A stretch of 64,000 nucleotides of DNA from Zoogloea sp041917255 (GCA_041917255.1 JAYRYA010000011.1:1-64000); one strand, 5' to 3'. Shown: positions 8,070-17,101, counted from the stretch's first letter. Made by a program: numbers and translations. The notes: generated from the sequence alone by a model not told the origin.

Positions 8070-9962
8070 ATGAGATCCGCCCCGAATTCCCCGCTGTCCC
8101 TGCGCCCGCTCGTCGTGGCCACCGCCCTGGCCCTGGCCGCCCCGGCCGTGCTGGCCCAGTCGGCCGCCAAGCCTGCGCCTGCGACACCCGCTGCTGCGCC
8201 CACCCCGGCCACCGCCAAACCGGCGGCGCCTCTGGCTCCGGCTGTCCCCGCGCCGGCCACCGCAGCCATGCCCGGCGCCCCGGCCGACCCCAACGCCGCC
8301 CCGCCGGCACCGCCGCCGCCCCTGTCGGACATCATCCTCACCAACGGCGACGTCATCACCCTCGACGACAAGCGCCCGAGCGCCCAGGCCATCGCCATCA
8401 AGGGCACCAAGATCATCGCGGTGGGCAAGAGCAAGGACATCCTGGCCCGCTGGAAGAGCGAGGGCACCGAGGTGGTGGACCTGGCCGGCAAGACCGTGGT
8501 GCCGGGCTTCATCGACGCCTGGGGCCAGATGTCGCACCTGGGCCTGGCCACCGTGGCGGCCCCGCTGCAAGCGCCGCCGGAAGGCACAGTGAGCGACGTG
8601 AACGGCCTGCTCCGCACCCTGCGCGACTGGAGCCGCGGCGAGCTGGCCCAGCGCTTCGGGTGGACCATCGGCTTTGGCTACGACGACAGCCGCCTGCGCG
8701 AGCAGCGCCCGCTCAATCGCAGCGACCTGGACAGCGTCTCCCGCGACAAGCCGGTGCTGATCGTCCATGCCTCGGGCCGTCAGGTGGTGGCCAACAGCGA
8801 GGCGCTCAAGCTCGCCGGCATCACCCGCGACAGCATCGACCCGCCCGGCGGCAGCATCGGCCGCTGGCCGGGCTCGAAGGAACCGGACGGCGTGCTCGAA
8901 GGCGCCGCCGCCACCGCCCTGCTCGGTGCGCTGCCCCAGCTTGCCAAGGACGAGCGGATGGCGATGATCCAGCAGGGCCAGAGCCTGATGCTGCAAAGCG
9001 GCTACACCACCGCCGTCGAGGCCCGCGCCACGCCGGACGACCTCACGCTCTACACCCAGGCCGCGGATGCGGGCCTGCTCAAGCTCGACGTGGCCTTCTA
9101 CGCCGATCTGTCCAGCGCCGGCAACGTGCTCAAGGGCCACAAGAGCATCGGGCCCAAGTACTACAAGAACCGCCTGCGCCTGGCGGGGGTTTCGTTCGCG
9201 CTCGATGGCGTGGCCGAAGACCGCAGCGCCTGGCTCACCCAGCCCTACCAGCTGCCACCGCCGGGCAAGCGCACTAAATTCGCCGGCTATCCCGGCGCGA
9301 CGGACGAAGTGGCCACCGAGCTCGCCACCCGCGCGTACGCCAACGGCTGGCAGGTGGCGGTGCAGGCCAACGGCGATGCGGCCATCGACCAGTTCATCGG
9401 CGCCATCCGCGCAGCCGCGGCCAAACACCCGGCCAAGGACCGCCACCCGCTACTGGTGGGCGCCCAGACCATCCGCGATGACCAGCTCGACGCCCTCAAG
9501 GAAACCGGCGCCAGCCTGAGCTTCGCGCCCCAGCGGCTGGTGCTCTCCAGACCCGCGCTGGCCGATTACCTGCTCGGCCCCGAGCGCACCGCGCGCTTCG
9601 CCCCGGCGGGCAGCGCCAAACAGCGCGGCATCCCCACCCTGCTCCACGCCGATCCGGCCCTCACCGCCCCGTCGCCCTTCGGCGTGATGGCGGCGGCGGT
9701 GAAGCGCCCGGTGGGCGAAGACCAGCAGCTCGATCCGCTTACCGCCCTGAAGGCCCTCACGGTGCTGCCGGCGCGGCAGCTTGGCGAAGAGAAGATCAAG
9801 GGCAGCATCGTCGCCGGCAAGCTGGCCGACATCACCGTGCTGTCGGCCAACCCCCTCAAGACGCCCGCGGACAAGCTCGGCGAGATCCGCGTCACCGGCG
9901 TGCTGAAGGAAGGCGCGACGGTGTTAGGCGGGCCGGACGGCGGGGTGCCGATCACCCGCTGA
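8070..9962 (+). CDS. Exported amidohydrolase-3 (YtcJ-like) family protein with missing metal ligands
   Basis: This 630-residue protein has a signal peptide (MRSAPNSPLSLRPLVV..AVLAQS), an Ala/Pro-rich linker of about 55 residues, then an amidohydrolase-3 fold. The fold is shown by DIILTNGDVITLD, AIAIKGTKIIAVG, VVPGFIDAW, ANGDAAIDQFI and the C-terminal LADITVLSANPL. Key catalytic positions are altered: the usual HxH after PGFID is W151-G-Q153, the His before ANGD is Q432, and the usual EHAQ is VGAQ (G464). A metal-dependent hydrolase mechanism therefore looks impaired, and the protein may be a binding protein or pseudoenzyme. The ATG at 8070 was chosen because it starts a good signal peptide; an earlier in-frame ATG at 7968 lacks one. 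It converges with the FixJ-like gene. Confidence 0.8.
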   Translation: MRSAPNSPLSLRPLVVATALALAAPAVLAQSAAKPAPATPAAAPTPATAKPAAPLAPAVPAPATAAMPGAPADPNAAPPAPPPPLSDIILTNGDVITLDDKRPSAQAIAIKGTKIIAVGKSKDILARWKSEGTEVVDLAGKTVVPGFIDAWGQMSHLGLATVAAPLQAPPEGTVSDVNGLLRTLRDWSRGELAQRFGWTIGFGYDDSRLREQRPLNRSDLDSVSRDKPVLIVHASGRQVVANSEALKLAGITRDSIDPPGGSIGRWPGSKEPDGVLEGAAATALLGALPQLAKDERMAMIQQGQSLMLQSGYTTAVEARATPDDLTLYTQAADAGLLKLDVAFYADLSSAGNVLKGHKSIGPKYYKNRLRLAGVSFALDGVAEDRSAWLTQPYQLPPPGKRTKFAGYPGATDEVATELATRAYANGWQVAVQANGDAAIDQFIGAIRAAAAKHPAKDRHPLLVGAQTIRDDQLDALKETGASLSFAPQRLVLSRPALADYLLGPERTARFAPAGSAKQRGIPTLLHADPALTAPSPFGVMAAAVKRPVGEDQQLDPLTALKALTVLPARQLGEEKIKGSIVAGKLADITVLSANPLKTPADKLGEIRVTGVLKEGATVLGGPDGGVPITR

Positions 9963-9995
9963 GGCGGGCACGTCGGCGACGTGGAGGGGGCCGGA

Positions 9996-10595
9996 TCAGC
10001 CCAGGCTGAGACGTACCAGCTCGGCCACGCTGCCCACACCCAGCTTGTCCATCATGCGGGCCTTGTGAACCTCGACGGTGCGGGGGCTGATCGCCAGCTC
10101 GGCGGCGATCTCCCGGTTGTGGCGACCCGCGACCACCCGCTCCATCACCTCCCGCTCCCGCTGGGTGAGGCCGTCGATGCGACGCCGCGCCAGATCCCGC
10201 GTCGCCGTCGAGTCGATGGTGTGGCGCTGGCGGTCAAAGGCTTCGCCGATGGCGGCCAGCAGGCGCGATTCGTCGAGGGGCTTCTCGAGGAAATCCACCG
10301 CCAGGGCACGAAACGCCGCCCGGGCGGAATCCACATCGCCGTGGCCGGTCATGATTACCACCGGCAGGCCGGCCCCCTGCTCCTGCAAGCTGCGCTGCAA
10401 GCTGAGCCCGTCCATGCCGGGCATCCGGATGTCGAGGAGCAGGCAACCGCGCCAGTGGTCCTTGAAAGCCCGCAGGAAGCTGTCGGCGTCGGCGAAGAGT
10501 GCCACCCGATAGTCGTGTATCCCCAACAGCAGACCCAGGGCGTCGCGCACCGAGGGGTCGTCGTCGACGATGAATACGGTCAGATTGTCGGTCAT
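9996..10595 (-). CDS. FixJ-type response regulator
   Basis: This 199-residue two-domain regulator has an N-terminal receiver (FIVDDDPSVRDAL, phospho-acceptor Asp in LLLDIRMPGMDG, conserved MTGHGD and the Lys of FLEKPLDE). Its C-terminal LuxR/FixJ helix-turn-helix reads LTQREREVMERVVAGRHNRE followed by IAAELAISPRTVEVHKARMM. The start overlaps the stop of the upstream kinase by 4 bases (ATGA), so the pair is translationally coupled. By family, it activates or represses transcription after phosphorylation by that kinase. The target genes are unknown; the divergent antiporter is the nearest candidate. Confidence 0.9.
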   Translation of the reverse strand: MTDNLTVFIVDDDPSVRDALGLLLGIHDYRVALFADADSFLRAFKDHWRGCLLLDIRMPGMDGLSLQRSLQEQGAGLPVVIMTGHGDVDSARAAFRALAVDFLEKPLDESRLLAAIGEAFDRQRHTIDSTATRDLARRRIDGLTQREREVMERVVAGRHNREIAAELAISPRTVEVHKARMMDKLGVGSVAELVRLSLG

Positions 10596-12160
10596 GGTGT
10601 CAGTACCTCCTGGATCGGCAGGATCAACCGGAACCGCCCGTGGTCGGCAACTTCGCCCCACAGGCTGCCCCCGTGGGCCTCGACAATGGCCCGGCTGATC
10701 GCCAGACCAAGGCCCATCCCGCTGGCCTTGGCAGAGTAAAAGGATTCGAAGACACGTTCCACGTCCTGGTCGTCCAGGCCGGGGCCGGAGTCTTCAACAC
10801 AGATGCAGATCCGCTCACCCACCAGGCGTTCGGCCTGGATGGACACCCGACGGGGTTGGACGTCTGGCGCGAGGACCGCGTCGAAGGCGTTGGACAGCAG
10901 ATTGCGCAGCACGACCTCCAGTTGCAGGGGGTCGGCCAGCAGGCGGATCTCGGGCACATCGCCCACCGAGAAGGCGACGCCCGCCTCCCGGGCCTTCAGC
11001 CGGTAGCGTTCGGCGGCGGCGGCGACGAGCGTCGGGAGCGCCACCTCTTCAAGACGGGTCGCACCGGTGCGGAAGAAATCCCGCAGGCGCTGTACCACGT
11101 CGCCCGCCCGGCGGGCCTCGCTGCGCATGCCGATGATGGCGGCATCCAGCCGGGCGCCGTTCTCACCCTTCGCCTTGAGGGTGTCGTAAGCCGAGGCATA
11201 GACGCCCAGGGCGGTGAGCGGCTGGTTGAGCTCATGGGCCAGCGCCCCGGCCATCTCGCCGGCCGCGGCGAGGCGTAAGGTCTGACGCAGCTCGTCGCTG
11301 GTCCTGCGCTGCTCGTCCACGATGCCGCCGATGAGGAAGCCGGTGAGGGCCATCACGAAGGCCAGCATCTGCAGCTCGGCCACGGTCACGGCGCTGAAAT
11401 CGAGCCACTTCACGACCACGATCACCCCGACCTGCAGCAGCGTGGCCGACACGATGGCGCCCGCCATGCCTTGCCGGGCCGCCGCCCAGGCAATCGGCAC
11501 GAACAACCAGTAGAACAGCTTGAAGCCGCTGCCGCCGCCCAGCCCGAAAGCCACCCACAGCACGGCCAGGCAGAGCATGGCGTAGCCGAGCGTCTCCCAA
11601 CGCAGCAGCGCGGCCTTCAGCAGGTAGCGACCGCGCTCGCCGGCCAGCCACCAGAACAGCGGCATTGCAACCGCAATGCCGACCATGTCTCCCACCCAGA
11701 ACTGGATCACGCCGCTCCACCAGCCATCGGCAGGCAGCAACCCGAGCACGGCCAGGCCCGCGAGAAACGCGACACTATTGAGGAAGGTGCCCAGCACCAC
11801 AGGCACCATCCAGCCAAGCAGGGCCGCACGGTCGTCAAGCAGGGAGCCGGGCGACATGCGCCGCCGCAGGACAGCCGCCAAGGCCAGATAGCCCGCGGCG
11901 AGGATCAATGCCGACAGCAGGCTACGCCACCATTCAAGCGGCACACCCCGCACGAGGAACTCGCTCGCCACCACCGCGGCAACGAGCACCCCCTGAGCGC
12001 TACGCGCCTGACGCAGCACATAGACCAGCCCGAGGGCGGGCGCCGGGTTCCAGGGCGTGATGTTCAGCCCATGCAGTGGATGGATGAAACTCGCCGCATC
12101 GAGCGCGATGTACAGCGCGATGAAGCCGAAGGGGAGCAGTCGCTGGCGCAAGTCAGACAC
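10592..12160 (-). CDS. MASE1-domain membrane histidine kinase
   Basis: This 522-residue sensor kinase has an N-terminal MASE1-like integral membrane sensor of about eight hydrophobic segments (residues 10-290, including WNPAPALGLVYVL and FWVGDMVGIAVAMPLFWWL). A HisKA dimerisation helix follows, with the phospho-accepting His in MAGALAHELNQPLTALG near residue 310. The HATPase core has the N box NLLSNAFDA and the G boxes EDSGPGLDD and GMGLGLAI. The layout resembles FixL/NodV-type kinases that work with FixJ/NodW regulators, but the PAS/haem domain is replaced by MASE1. Its ligand is unknown. It is co-transcribed with the regulator downstream and divergent from the antiporter gene. Confidence 0.9.
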   Translation of the reverse strand: MSDLRQRLLPFGFIALYIALDAASFIHPLHGLNITPWNPAPALGLVYVLRQARSAQGVLVAAVVASEFLVRGVPLEWWRSLLSALILAAGYLALAAVLRRRMSPGSLLDDRAALLGWMVPVVLGTFLNSVAFLAGLAVLGLLPADGWWSGVIQFWVGDMVGIAVAMPLFWWLAGERGRYLLKAALLRWETLGYAMLCLAVLWVAFGLGGGSGFKLFYWLFVPIAWAAARQGMAGAIVSATLLQVGVIVVVKWLDFSAVTVAELQMLAFVMALTGFLIGGIVDEQRRTSDELRQTLRLAAAGEMAGALAHELNQPLTALGVYASAYDTLKAKGENGARLDAAIIGMRSEARRAGDVVQRLRDFFRTGATRLEEVALPTLVAAAAERYRLKAREAGVAFSVGDVPEIRLLADPLQLEVVLRNLLSNAFDAVLAPDVQPRRVSIQAERLVGERICICVEDSGPGLDDQDVERVFESFYSAKASGMGLGLAISRAIVEAHGGSLWGEVADHGRFRLILPIQEVLTP

Positions 12161-12214
12161 GGCGTGGAGGGCGGTAAGACCATTGTGACGCCAGCACCCC
12201 GATCACGTAACAAG

Positions 12215-12234
12215 GGAAACCCGTAAGGGCTTCC
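12215..12234. promoter_or_regulatory. Inverted repeat between kinase and antiporter genes
   Basis: GGAAACCC-GTAA-GGGCTTCC (7 of 8 positions paired) lies in the 148-base divergent spacer between the histidine kinase (start 12160) and the antiporter (start 12309). A second small inverted repeat, GTACC-TAC-GGTAC in antisense, is centred near 12281. Either could be an operator for the FixJ-like regulator. This is positional inference only. Confidence 0.3.
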
Positions 12235-12308
12235 GCTAAGCGATCCCCGAATTTTCCCGAATGCCACCGCCGGGTACCGTAGGTACAACTCATCACTGCC
12301 TTCGGACC

Positions 12309-13577
12309 ATGGTTTCCCTGGCTGCTTCTGCGCCCGAAATTGCGGCGGCTGCGATCTTTGCGGTCGCCGTCGTGCATACCTTCTCCACCAAGTTCTTCGC
12401 CCATCTGGCTCACCTCCAGCCCCGACACGCCGGACTCTGGCACCTGCTTGCCGAGGTCGAGGTGGTGTTCGGCCTGTGGGCCTTCGTACTGATCGCCGTG
12501 CTGTTCTGGCTGTCCGGTCAGGATGCCGCCGTGGGCTACCTGGAGGCGCGCAACTTCACCGAGCCGATGTTCGTCTTCGTGGTGATGGTGATCGCCGCCA
12601 GCCGGCCCATCGTGACCACGGTGATCGGCGTGGTCCGCCTGCTTGGGTCGATGATTCCGATCTCGCGGGCGGTGGCGGTGTACTTTCTGTGTCTGTCGGT
12701 GGTCCCGCTGCTGGGCTCTTTCATCACCGAGCCCGCCGCCATGACCCTGGCTGCGCTGATGCTGCGGGACGGCTACTTCCAGCAGGGGCTGTCCAACCGG
12801 CTCAAATATGCCACGCTGGGGATGCTCTTCGTCAACATCTCGATCGGCGGCACGCTGACCCACTTTGCCGCCCCGCCCGTGCTGATGGTTGCCGCAAAGT
12901 GGCAGTGGGACACCTTGTTCATGATCTCCCACTTCGGCTGGAAGGCGGCCGTCGCCGTGTTCGTGAACGCGGCCGTCCTCACCTGGTTCTTCCGCGACGA
13001 GCTGGCAGCAAGGGGCCGGCTCGATGCGGACACCAGCCGCCCGCCTGTGCCCCTCGCCATCAGTGGCATCCACCTCGCTTTCCTGATCGCGGCGGTGTTC
13101 TTCGCCCACCATCCGGTGGTGTTCATGGGTCTGTTCCTGTTCTTCCTGGGCTTCACCGAGGCCTACAAGACCCACCAGGATCGCCTGATCCTGCGGGAAG
13201 GGCTGCTCGTGGCCTTCTTCCTGGCGGGGCTGGTGGTGCTGGGCGGGCTCCAGCAATGGTGGCTGCAGCAGGCGCTGGTTGGCGTCGAGCCCACCCTGCT
13301 GTACTTCCTCGCGACGGCGCTGACCGCCGTGACCGACAACGCCGCCCTCACCTATCTGGCGTCCTTGGTCGAAGGGGTGACGCCCGAATTCAAGTACGCC
13401 ATCGTGGCCGGCGCCGTAACCGGCGGCGGTCTCACCTTCATTGCCAACGCCCCCAACCCGGCCGGGGTGGCGATTCTGAAATCCAGCTTCGACGACGAAT
13501 CGATCAGCCCGATGGGCCTGTTCCTGGCCGCGCTTCCGCCAACCTGCGTGGCCATCCTGGCCTTTCAGGTGCTGTGA
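12309..13577 (+). CDS. Putative Na+/H+ antiporter (Na_H_antiport_3-like)
   Basis: This 422-residue, highly hydrophobic protein has about eleven membrane segments and resembles the putative Na+/H+ antiporter family of the ion-transporter superfamily. Suggestive motifs are SFITEPAAMTLAALML and TAVTDNAALTYLASLVEG, pseudo-symmetric re-entrant segments each holding an acidic or Asn residue. GGGLTFIANAPNPAGVAIL resembles the ArsB/NhaD substrate loop. The ATG at 12309 (MVSLAASAPEIAAAAIF) was preferred to one 48 bases upstream because it directly precedes the first membrane helix. The gene overlaps the next one by one base (TGATG), so they are translationally coupled. Confidence 0.8.
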   Translation: MVSLAASAPEIAAAAIFAVAVVHTFSTKFFAHLAHLQPRHAGLWHLLAEVEVVFGLWAFVLIAVLFWLSGQDAAVGYLEARNFTEPMFVFVVMVIAASRPIVTTVIGVVRLLGSMIPISRAVAVYFLCLSVVPLLGSFITEPAAMTLAALMLRDGYFQQGLSNRLKYATLGMLFVNISIGGTLTHFAAPPVLMVAAKWQWDTLFMISHFGWKAAVAVFVNAAVLTWFFRDELAARGRLDADTSRPPVPLAISGIHLAFLIAAVFFAHHPVVFMGLFLFFLGFTEAYKTHQDRLILREGLLVAFFLAGLVVLGGLQQWWLQQALVGVEPTLLYFLATALTAVTDNAALTYLASLVEGVTPEFKYAIVAGAVTGGGLTFIANAPNPAGVAILKSSFDDESISPMGLFLAALPPTCVAILAFQVL

Positions 13578-13960
13578 TGTCCGGCGCCGGCCTGATCACC
13601 CGCTCGCGATACGTCCAGTGGGTGCTGGTCAGCGTGTTTCCTCGCCTGCGGGCCTGGCCCGTCCGCGACTGGCCCGACGTACTCGCCAAGGCCCGTGCCA
13701 CTGAGTCCGACGCCATCGAGCGGTACGGGGTGATCGCCAGCGTCGTGCTGGTGACCTGGCTTTTGCGCCCCCCGCCGGGACTCGACGTGCCCATGCCGCT
13801 GCTGCTCCTGACCCAGATGACACTCGCCATCCCCGCGCTGGTTGCGCTGACCGGCCCGTTCTACCTGCGAAGAATCCGGCGCGGCCTGCAGGCCGTCCAT
13901 CAACAGGACCACCCTACATCGGAAGCACCGGACAGAAGCGGACAGCAAAAAGGCCCGTGA
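13577..13960 (+). CDS. Small two-helix membrane protein coupled to the antiporter
   Basis: This 127-residue protein of unknown function starts at the ATG sharing one base with the antiporter stop codon. Two hydrophobic segments are visible (about residues 48-64, VIASVVLVTWLL, and 72-93, PLLLLTQMTLAIPALVALTG). A basic cytoplasmic tail follows (RRIRRGLQAVHQ). The tight coupling suggests an accessory subunit or partner of the antiporter, but this is inference from gene order. Confidence 0.7.
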   Translation: MSGAGLITRSRYVQWVLVSVFPRLRAWPVRDWPDVLAKARATESDAIERYGVIASVVLVTWLLRPPPGLDVPMPLLLLTQMTLAIPALVALTGPFYLRRIRRGLQAVHQQDHPTSEAPDRSGQQKGP

Positions 13961-13977
13961 CGCGGGAGAGCCCCGCG
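13946..13977 (-). terminator. Probable terminator for the cytochrome c gene
   Basis: Read on the minus strand, a GC-rich hairpin CGCGGG-GCTCT-CCCGCG (13961-13977) is followed after about ten bases by TTTTT. It lies about 90 bases beyond the cytochrome gene stop, and also at the end of the convergent antiporter operon. The gap between stem and T-run makes this moderate evidence. Confidence 0.45.
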
Positions 13978-14063
13978 CCGCTGAACACACCCGCCGCGCG
14001 CCACCGGCTGCCGACGCCCAGCGACGGGTTCGTCCTGCGGTCAACTGAAGCCGTCGGGCCGAC

Positions 14064-14720
14064 TCACTTCAGGCTGGACAGGTAAGCCACCACCGCCTCG
14101 ATGTTCTGCTCGCCCAGCGCCATCACCGCCGCAGTCATCGGCGGGTAGATGCGCTCCGGGCCGCCCTTCAGGTAGCGCTTGAGCGTTCGGCGCAGGTATT
14201 CCGGCTGCTGGCCGGCCAGGCGCGGGAAGTTCTCGCCGCCGCGCGCCTCCGGGCCGTGGCAGCGCACGCAGTTGCGGGCAAAGAGCTGACCGCCTTCGGC
14301 GGAGCGTGCGCCGGGCGTATCAATCGACGGTGCCGCCGGCAGGTTGGCGTAGTAGTAGGCCACGGTGGCCTTCTCTTCCGCACTGAGCGCCTTGCCCAAG
14401 CCCTGCATGAAGGGCTCGATGCGCCGACCAATACGGAACACCTCGATCTGGTTGAGCAGGTAAACGGGATGCTGGCCCGCCAGGTTGGGCAACTCCGCGT
14501 AGCGGGCGCCGGCCTGCTCGCCGTGGCAGTTGGCACAGAACTGGGCCACCTTGCGACCAGCTTCAACGGCGGCCTTCTGATCCGCCGGCGTACCCTTCTG
14601 GATACGCGCAAGATTGTCGCGCCCGTCCACTGGCGCGCCCGGCGTCGCCGCCCTGACGGGCATCGCCAGCGCACACCATGCGGCGAGCAGCGCGATGGCC
14701 CCTTTTGATCCGATTCCCAT
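14064..14720 (-). CDS. Dihaem cytochrome c (c4/c553-like)
   Basis: This 218-residue periplasmic electron carrier has a signal peptide (MGIGSKGAIALLAAWCALAM, cleaved after PVRA) and two cytochrome c domains, each with a CxxCH haem site (CANCHG near residue 65, CVRCHG near 160). Distal Met candidates lie in PFMQGLGKALS and YPPMTAAVMALG. Two similar domains in tandem are typical of cytochrome c4, a donor to terminal oxidases. The ATG at 14720 follows GAGGGGGATCGAGCA, a strong ribosome-binding site; the frame continues upstream but without a signal peptide. It is divergent from the flavoprotein gene. Confidence 0.9.
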   Translation of the reverse strand: MGIGSKGAIALLAAWCALAMPVRAATPGAPVDGRDNLARIQKGTPADQKAAVEAGRKVAQFCANCHGEQAGARYAELPNLAGQHPVYLLNQIEVFRIGRRIEPFMQGLGKALSAEEKATVAYYYANLPAAPSIDTPGARSAEGGQLFARNCVRCHGPEARGGENFPRLAGQQPEYLRRTLKRYLKGGPERIYPPMTAAVMALGEQNIEAVVAYLSSLK

Positions 14721-14831
14721 TGCTCGATCCCCCTCGTGGCCGGTCGTTGAAAAGGCCGCCCCCCACTGATGCGGGCATTGTAGCCACCCGCCTCGAACTA
14801 CAATTCCGCCTTTGTCACACTCGTCCACCGC

Positions 14832-16118
14832 ATGTCCGCCGCCTCCGCTCCCTCCCTCAGCACCGTCCGCATCGCCATTGTCGGCGGCGGGCCGGCTGGC
14901 CTGATGGCCGCCGAAACCCTTGCCGCTGACGGCATTCATGCGGATGTCTTCGACGCCATGCCGTCGGTGGGCCGCAAGTTCCTGCTGGCTGGCAAGGGCG
15001 GGCTCAACATCACCCATTCCGAGGGGTTCGAGGCTTTCGTGTCGCGTTACGGCAGTCGCCGCGCCGAGCTTGAGCCCATGGTAACGGCCTTTTCGCCCCA
15101 CGCGTTGCGCGAGTGGGTCGAGGCGCTGGGTGTGGCCACCTTCGTGGGCAGCTCGGGCCGCGTGTTTCCCGCCGAGATGAAGGCAGCGCCCCTGATGCGG
15201 GCGTGGCTGCACCGTCTGCGCAGCGCCGGGGTGCGCATCCACGTGCGCCACCGCTGGACGGGCTGGAACGCCGACGGCAGCCTGGCCTTCAGCACCCCGG
15301 CCGGGCCGCTGGCGGTGACGGCCGACGCCACCCTGCTGGCCCTGGGCGGCGGCAGCTGGGCCCGGCTCGGCTCCGACGGCGCCTGGGTGCCGTGGCTGGC
15401 CGAAAAGGGCGTCGCCGTGGCGCCGCTGCGCCCGGCCAACTGCGGCTTTCTGGTGACCTCACCCCGCGCTGCCGCAGGCTGGAGCGAGCACCTGGCGAGC
15501 CGTTTTGCCGGCCAGCCCCTCAAGTCGGTGGCGATCCGCCTCGCCGGTGATGCGGCCCCGCCGCGGGTCGGCGAAGCCATGCTGACCGCCGACGGCATCG
15601 AAGGCAGCCTGATCTACGCCCTGTCGGCCGCCATCCGTGACCGCATCGAGACCACCGGCGAGGCGTGGCTTGAGATCGACCTCGCCCCGGGCCGCAGCCT
15701 GGAGCGGGTGCAGGCCGAAGTCGCCCATCCCCGCGGCGCCCGCTCACTGGCGAGCCACCTGCAAAGCCGCGTCGGCATCGCCGGCCTGAAGATGGCGCTG
15801 CTGCGCGAATGCGTGTCAGCCGACGACCTCGCCGATCCAGCCCGCCTGGCCGCCGCCATCAAGGCGTTGCCAGTGCGCGTGGTGGCACCTCGTCCGCTGG
15901 ACGAAGCCATCAGCAGCGCCGGGGGCGTGCGCTTTGAAGATCTGGACGACGGGCTGATGGTGAAGGCCCGACCCGGCCTGTTCTGCGCCGGCGAGATGCT
16001 CGACTGGGAGGCACCCACCGGCGGCTACCTGCTCACCGCCTGCTTCGCCAGCGGGCGGCGGGCCGGCGAAGGCGTGCGCGACTGGCTCGCAGCGGGGGCC
16101 GGGCGTCACACGATTTAA
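14832..16118 (+). CDS. HI0933/BaiN-like FAD-dependent oxidoreductase (TIGR03862-type)
   Basis: This 428-residue flavoprotein of the HI0933-like family has an N-terminal dinucleotide-binding loop (VGGGPAGLMAAETL, about residues 17-30) and the family signature GKGGLNITHSE. A substrate/cap domain fills the middle, and the FAD-closing motif near the C-terminus is FCAGEMLDWEAPTGGYLLTA. Members are NAD(P)H- or unknown-donor-linked reductases whose substrates are mostly undefined. I assign the fold and cofactor with confidence but not the reaction. The start at 14832 leaves 13 residues before the Rossmann strand. Confidence 0.9.
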   Translation: MSAASAPSLSTVRIAIVGGGPAGLMAAETLAADGIHADVFDAMPSVGRKFLLAGKGGLNITHSEGFEAFVSRYGSRRAELEPMVTAFSPHALREWVEALGVATFVGSSGRVFPAEMKAAPLMRAWLHRLRSAGVRIHVRHRWTGWNADGSLAFSTPAGPLAVTADATLLALGGGSWARLGSDGAWVPWLAEKGVAVAPLRPANCGFLVTSPRAAAGWSEHLASRFAGQPLKSVAIRLAGDAAPPRVGEAMLTADGIEGSLIYALSAAIRDRIETTGEAWLEIDLAPGRSLERVQAEVAHPRGARSLASHLQSRVGIAGLKMALLRECVSADDLADPARLAAAIKALPVRVVAPRPLDEAISSAGGVRFEDLDDGLMVKARPGLFCAGEMLDWEAPTGGYLLTACFASGRRAGEGVRDWLAAGAGRHTI

Positions 16119-16181
16119 CAGGACGGTCATCGACCGGGGTCTAGAGTGGGCGCTCCCCCTCTCCCCCAAAGGACGTTCTCC

Positions 16182-16421
16182 ATGCTTTCCACCATCCTCA
16201 TCGGCCTCGTCGTCGGTCTCGTCGCCCGCTTCGTCAAACCCGGCGACGACAGCATGGGCTGGATCAAGACGATCCTGTTCGGCATCGGCGGCTCCATGGC
16301 CGCCACCTACGGCGGGCAGGCGCTGGGCCTGTACGAGGCGGGCCAGGGCGCCGGCTTCATCGGATCGGTGGTGGGCGCCATCGTGCTGCTGATCGTCGCC
16401 GGCAAGGTTGGCCTGAAGTAA
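16182..16421 (+). CDS. GlsB/YeaQ/YmgE-type small stress membrane protein
   Basis: This 79-residue protein has three short hydrophobic helices and Gly-rich spacing (ILIGLVVGLVARFVKPG, FGIGGSMAATYGGQALG, GFIGSVVGAIVLLIVAGK). The pattern is that of the transglycosylase-associated GlsB/YeaQ/YmgE family induced by envelope or osmotic stress. The ATG at 16182 follows AAAGGACGTTCTCC. It stands alone between the flavoprotein and the LysE-like gene. Confidence 0.85.
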   Translation: MLSTILIGLVVGLVARFVKPGDDSMGWIKTILFGIGGSMAATYGGQALGLYEAGQGAGFIGSVVGAIVLLIVAGKVGLK

Positions 16422-16513
16422 GCCGCCCCGACCACCGGGCAGTTTTGTTCAAGACGCCCGGCGGGCATCGCCGCTACCTTGGGGTTCGTATCTTGCGAAC
16501 GCCAACCCCGGTG

Positions 16514-17101
16514 ATGTCCATGAACCTCGTCCTCTCGATGGCCGCCTTTGCGCTGGCGGCCTCCCTCTCCCCCGGCCCGGTGAATCTGGTGGCCCTGGGC
16601 GCCGGCGCACGCCACGGCTTTCGGGCCAGCCTGCGCCACGTCACCGGCGCCACCGTCGGCTTCTGCCTGCTGCTGGTGCTGACCGGCCTTGGCCTGCAGG
16701 AGATCCTGCAGCGCTGGCCGGGCCTGACCGACATCGTGCGCTGGGCCGGCGTGGCCTTTCTGGTGTATCTGGCGATCCGCCTGGCGGCCGATGACGGCCG
16801 GCTGACCGCCGGGCCAGAGGGCGCCGGACCGACGCTGCTTGCCGGCGCGGTGATGCAGTGGCTCAACCCGAAAGCCTGGCTGGCCGCGGTGGCCGGCACC
16901 GGCGCCTATCTGGCCGACGGCGATCCGGCCCGGGTGTGGCTGTTTGCGGGGATCTACTTCGTGATCTGCTATCTGTCGGTGGGCTGCTGGGCCTATGCCG
17001 GCGCCCACCTGCGCCGTCACCTTGACCGCCCGGCGCGCATCCGCGCCTTCAACCGCCTGATGGCTGCGCTGCTGGCAGGCAGCGCGCTGTTCCTGCTCTA
17101 A
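16514..17101 (+). CDS. LysE/RhtB family exporter
   Basis: This membrane protein of about 195 residues belongs to the LysE/RhtB amino-acid exporter family. Hallmarks are the first helix followed by SLSPGPVNLVALGAGARHG, the central LQEILQRWPGL/WAGVAFLVYLAIRL segment, and QWLNPKAWLAAVAGTGAY. ATGs at 16514 and 16520 are both possible; neither has a strong ribosome-binding site. The stop overlaps the end of the convergent AraC-type gene by four bases. The AraC regulator may control it, as such pairs are common, but here the genes converge rather than diverge. Confidence 0.85.
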   Translation: MSMNLVLSMAAFALAASLSPGPVNLVALGAGARHGFRASLRHVTGATVGFCLLLVLTGLGLQEILQRWPGLTDIVRWAGVAFLVYLAIRLAADDGRLTAGPEGAGPTLLAGAVMQWLNPKAWLAAVAGTGAYLADGDPARVWLFAGIYFVICYLSVGCWAYAGAHLRRHLDRPARIRAFNRLMAALLAGSALFLL

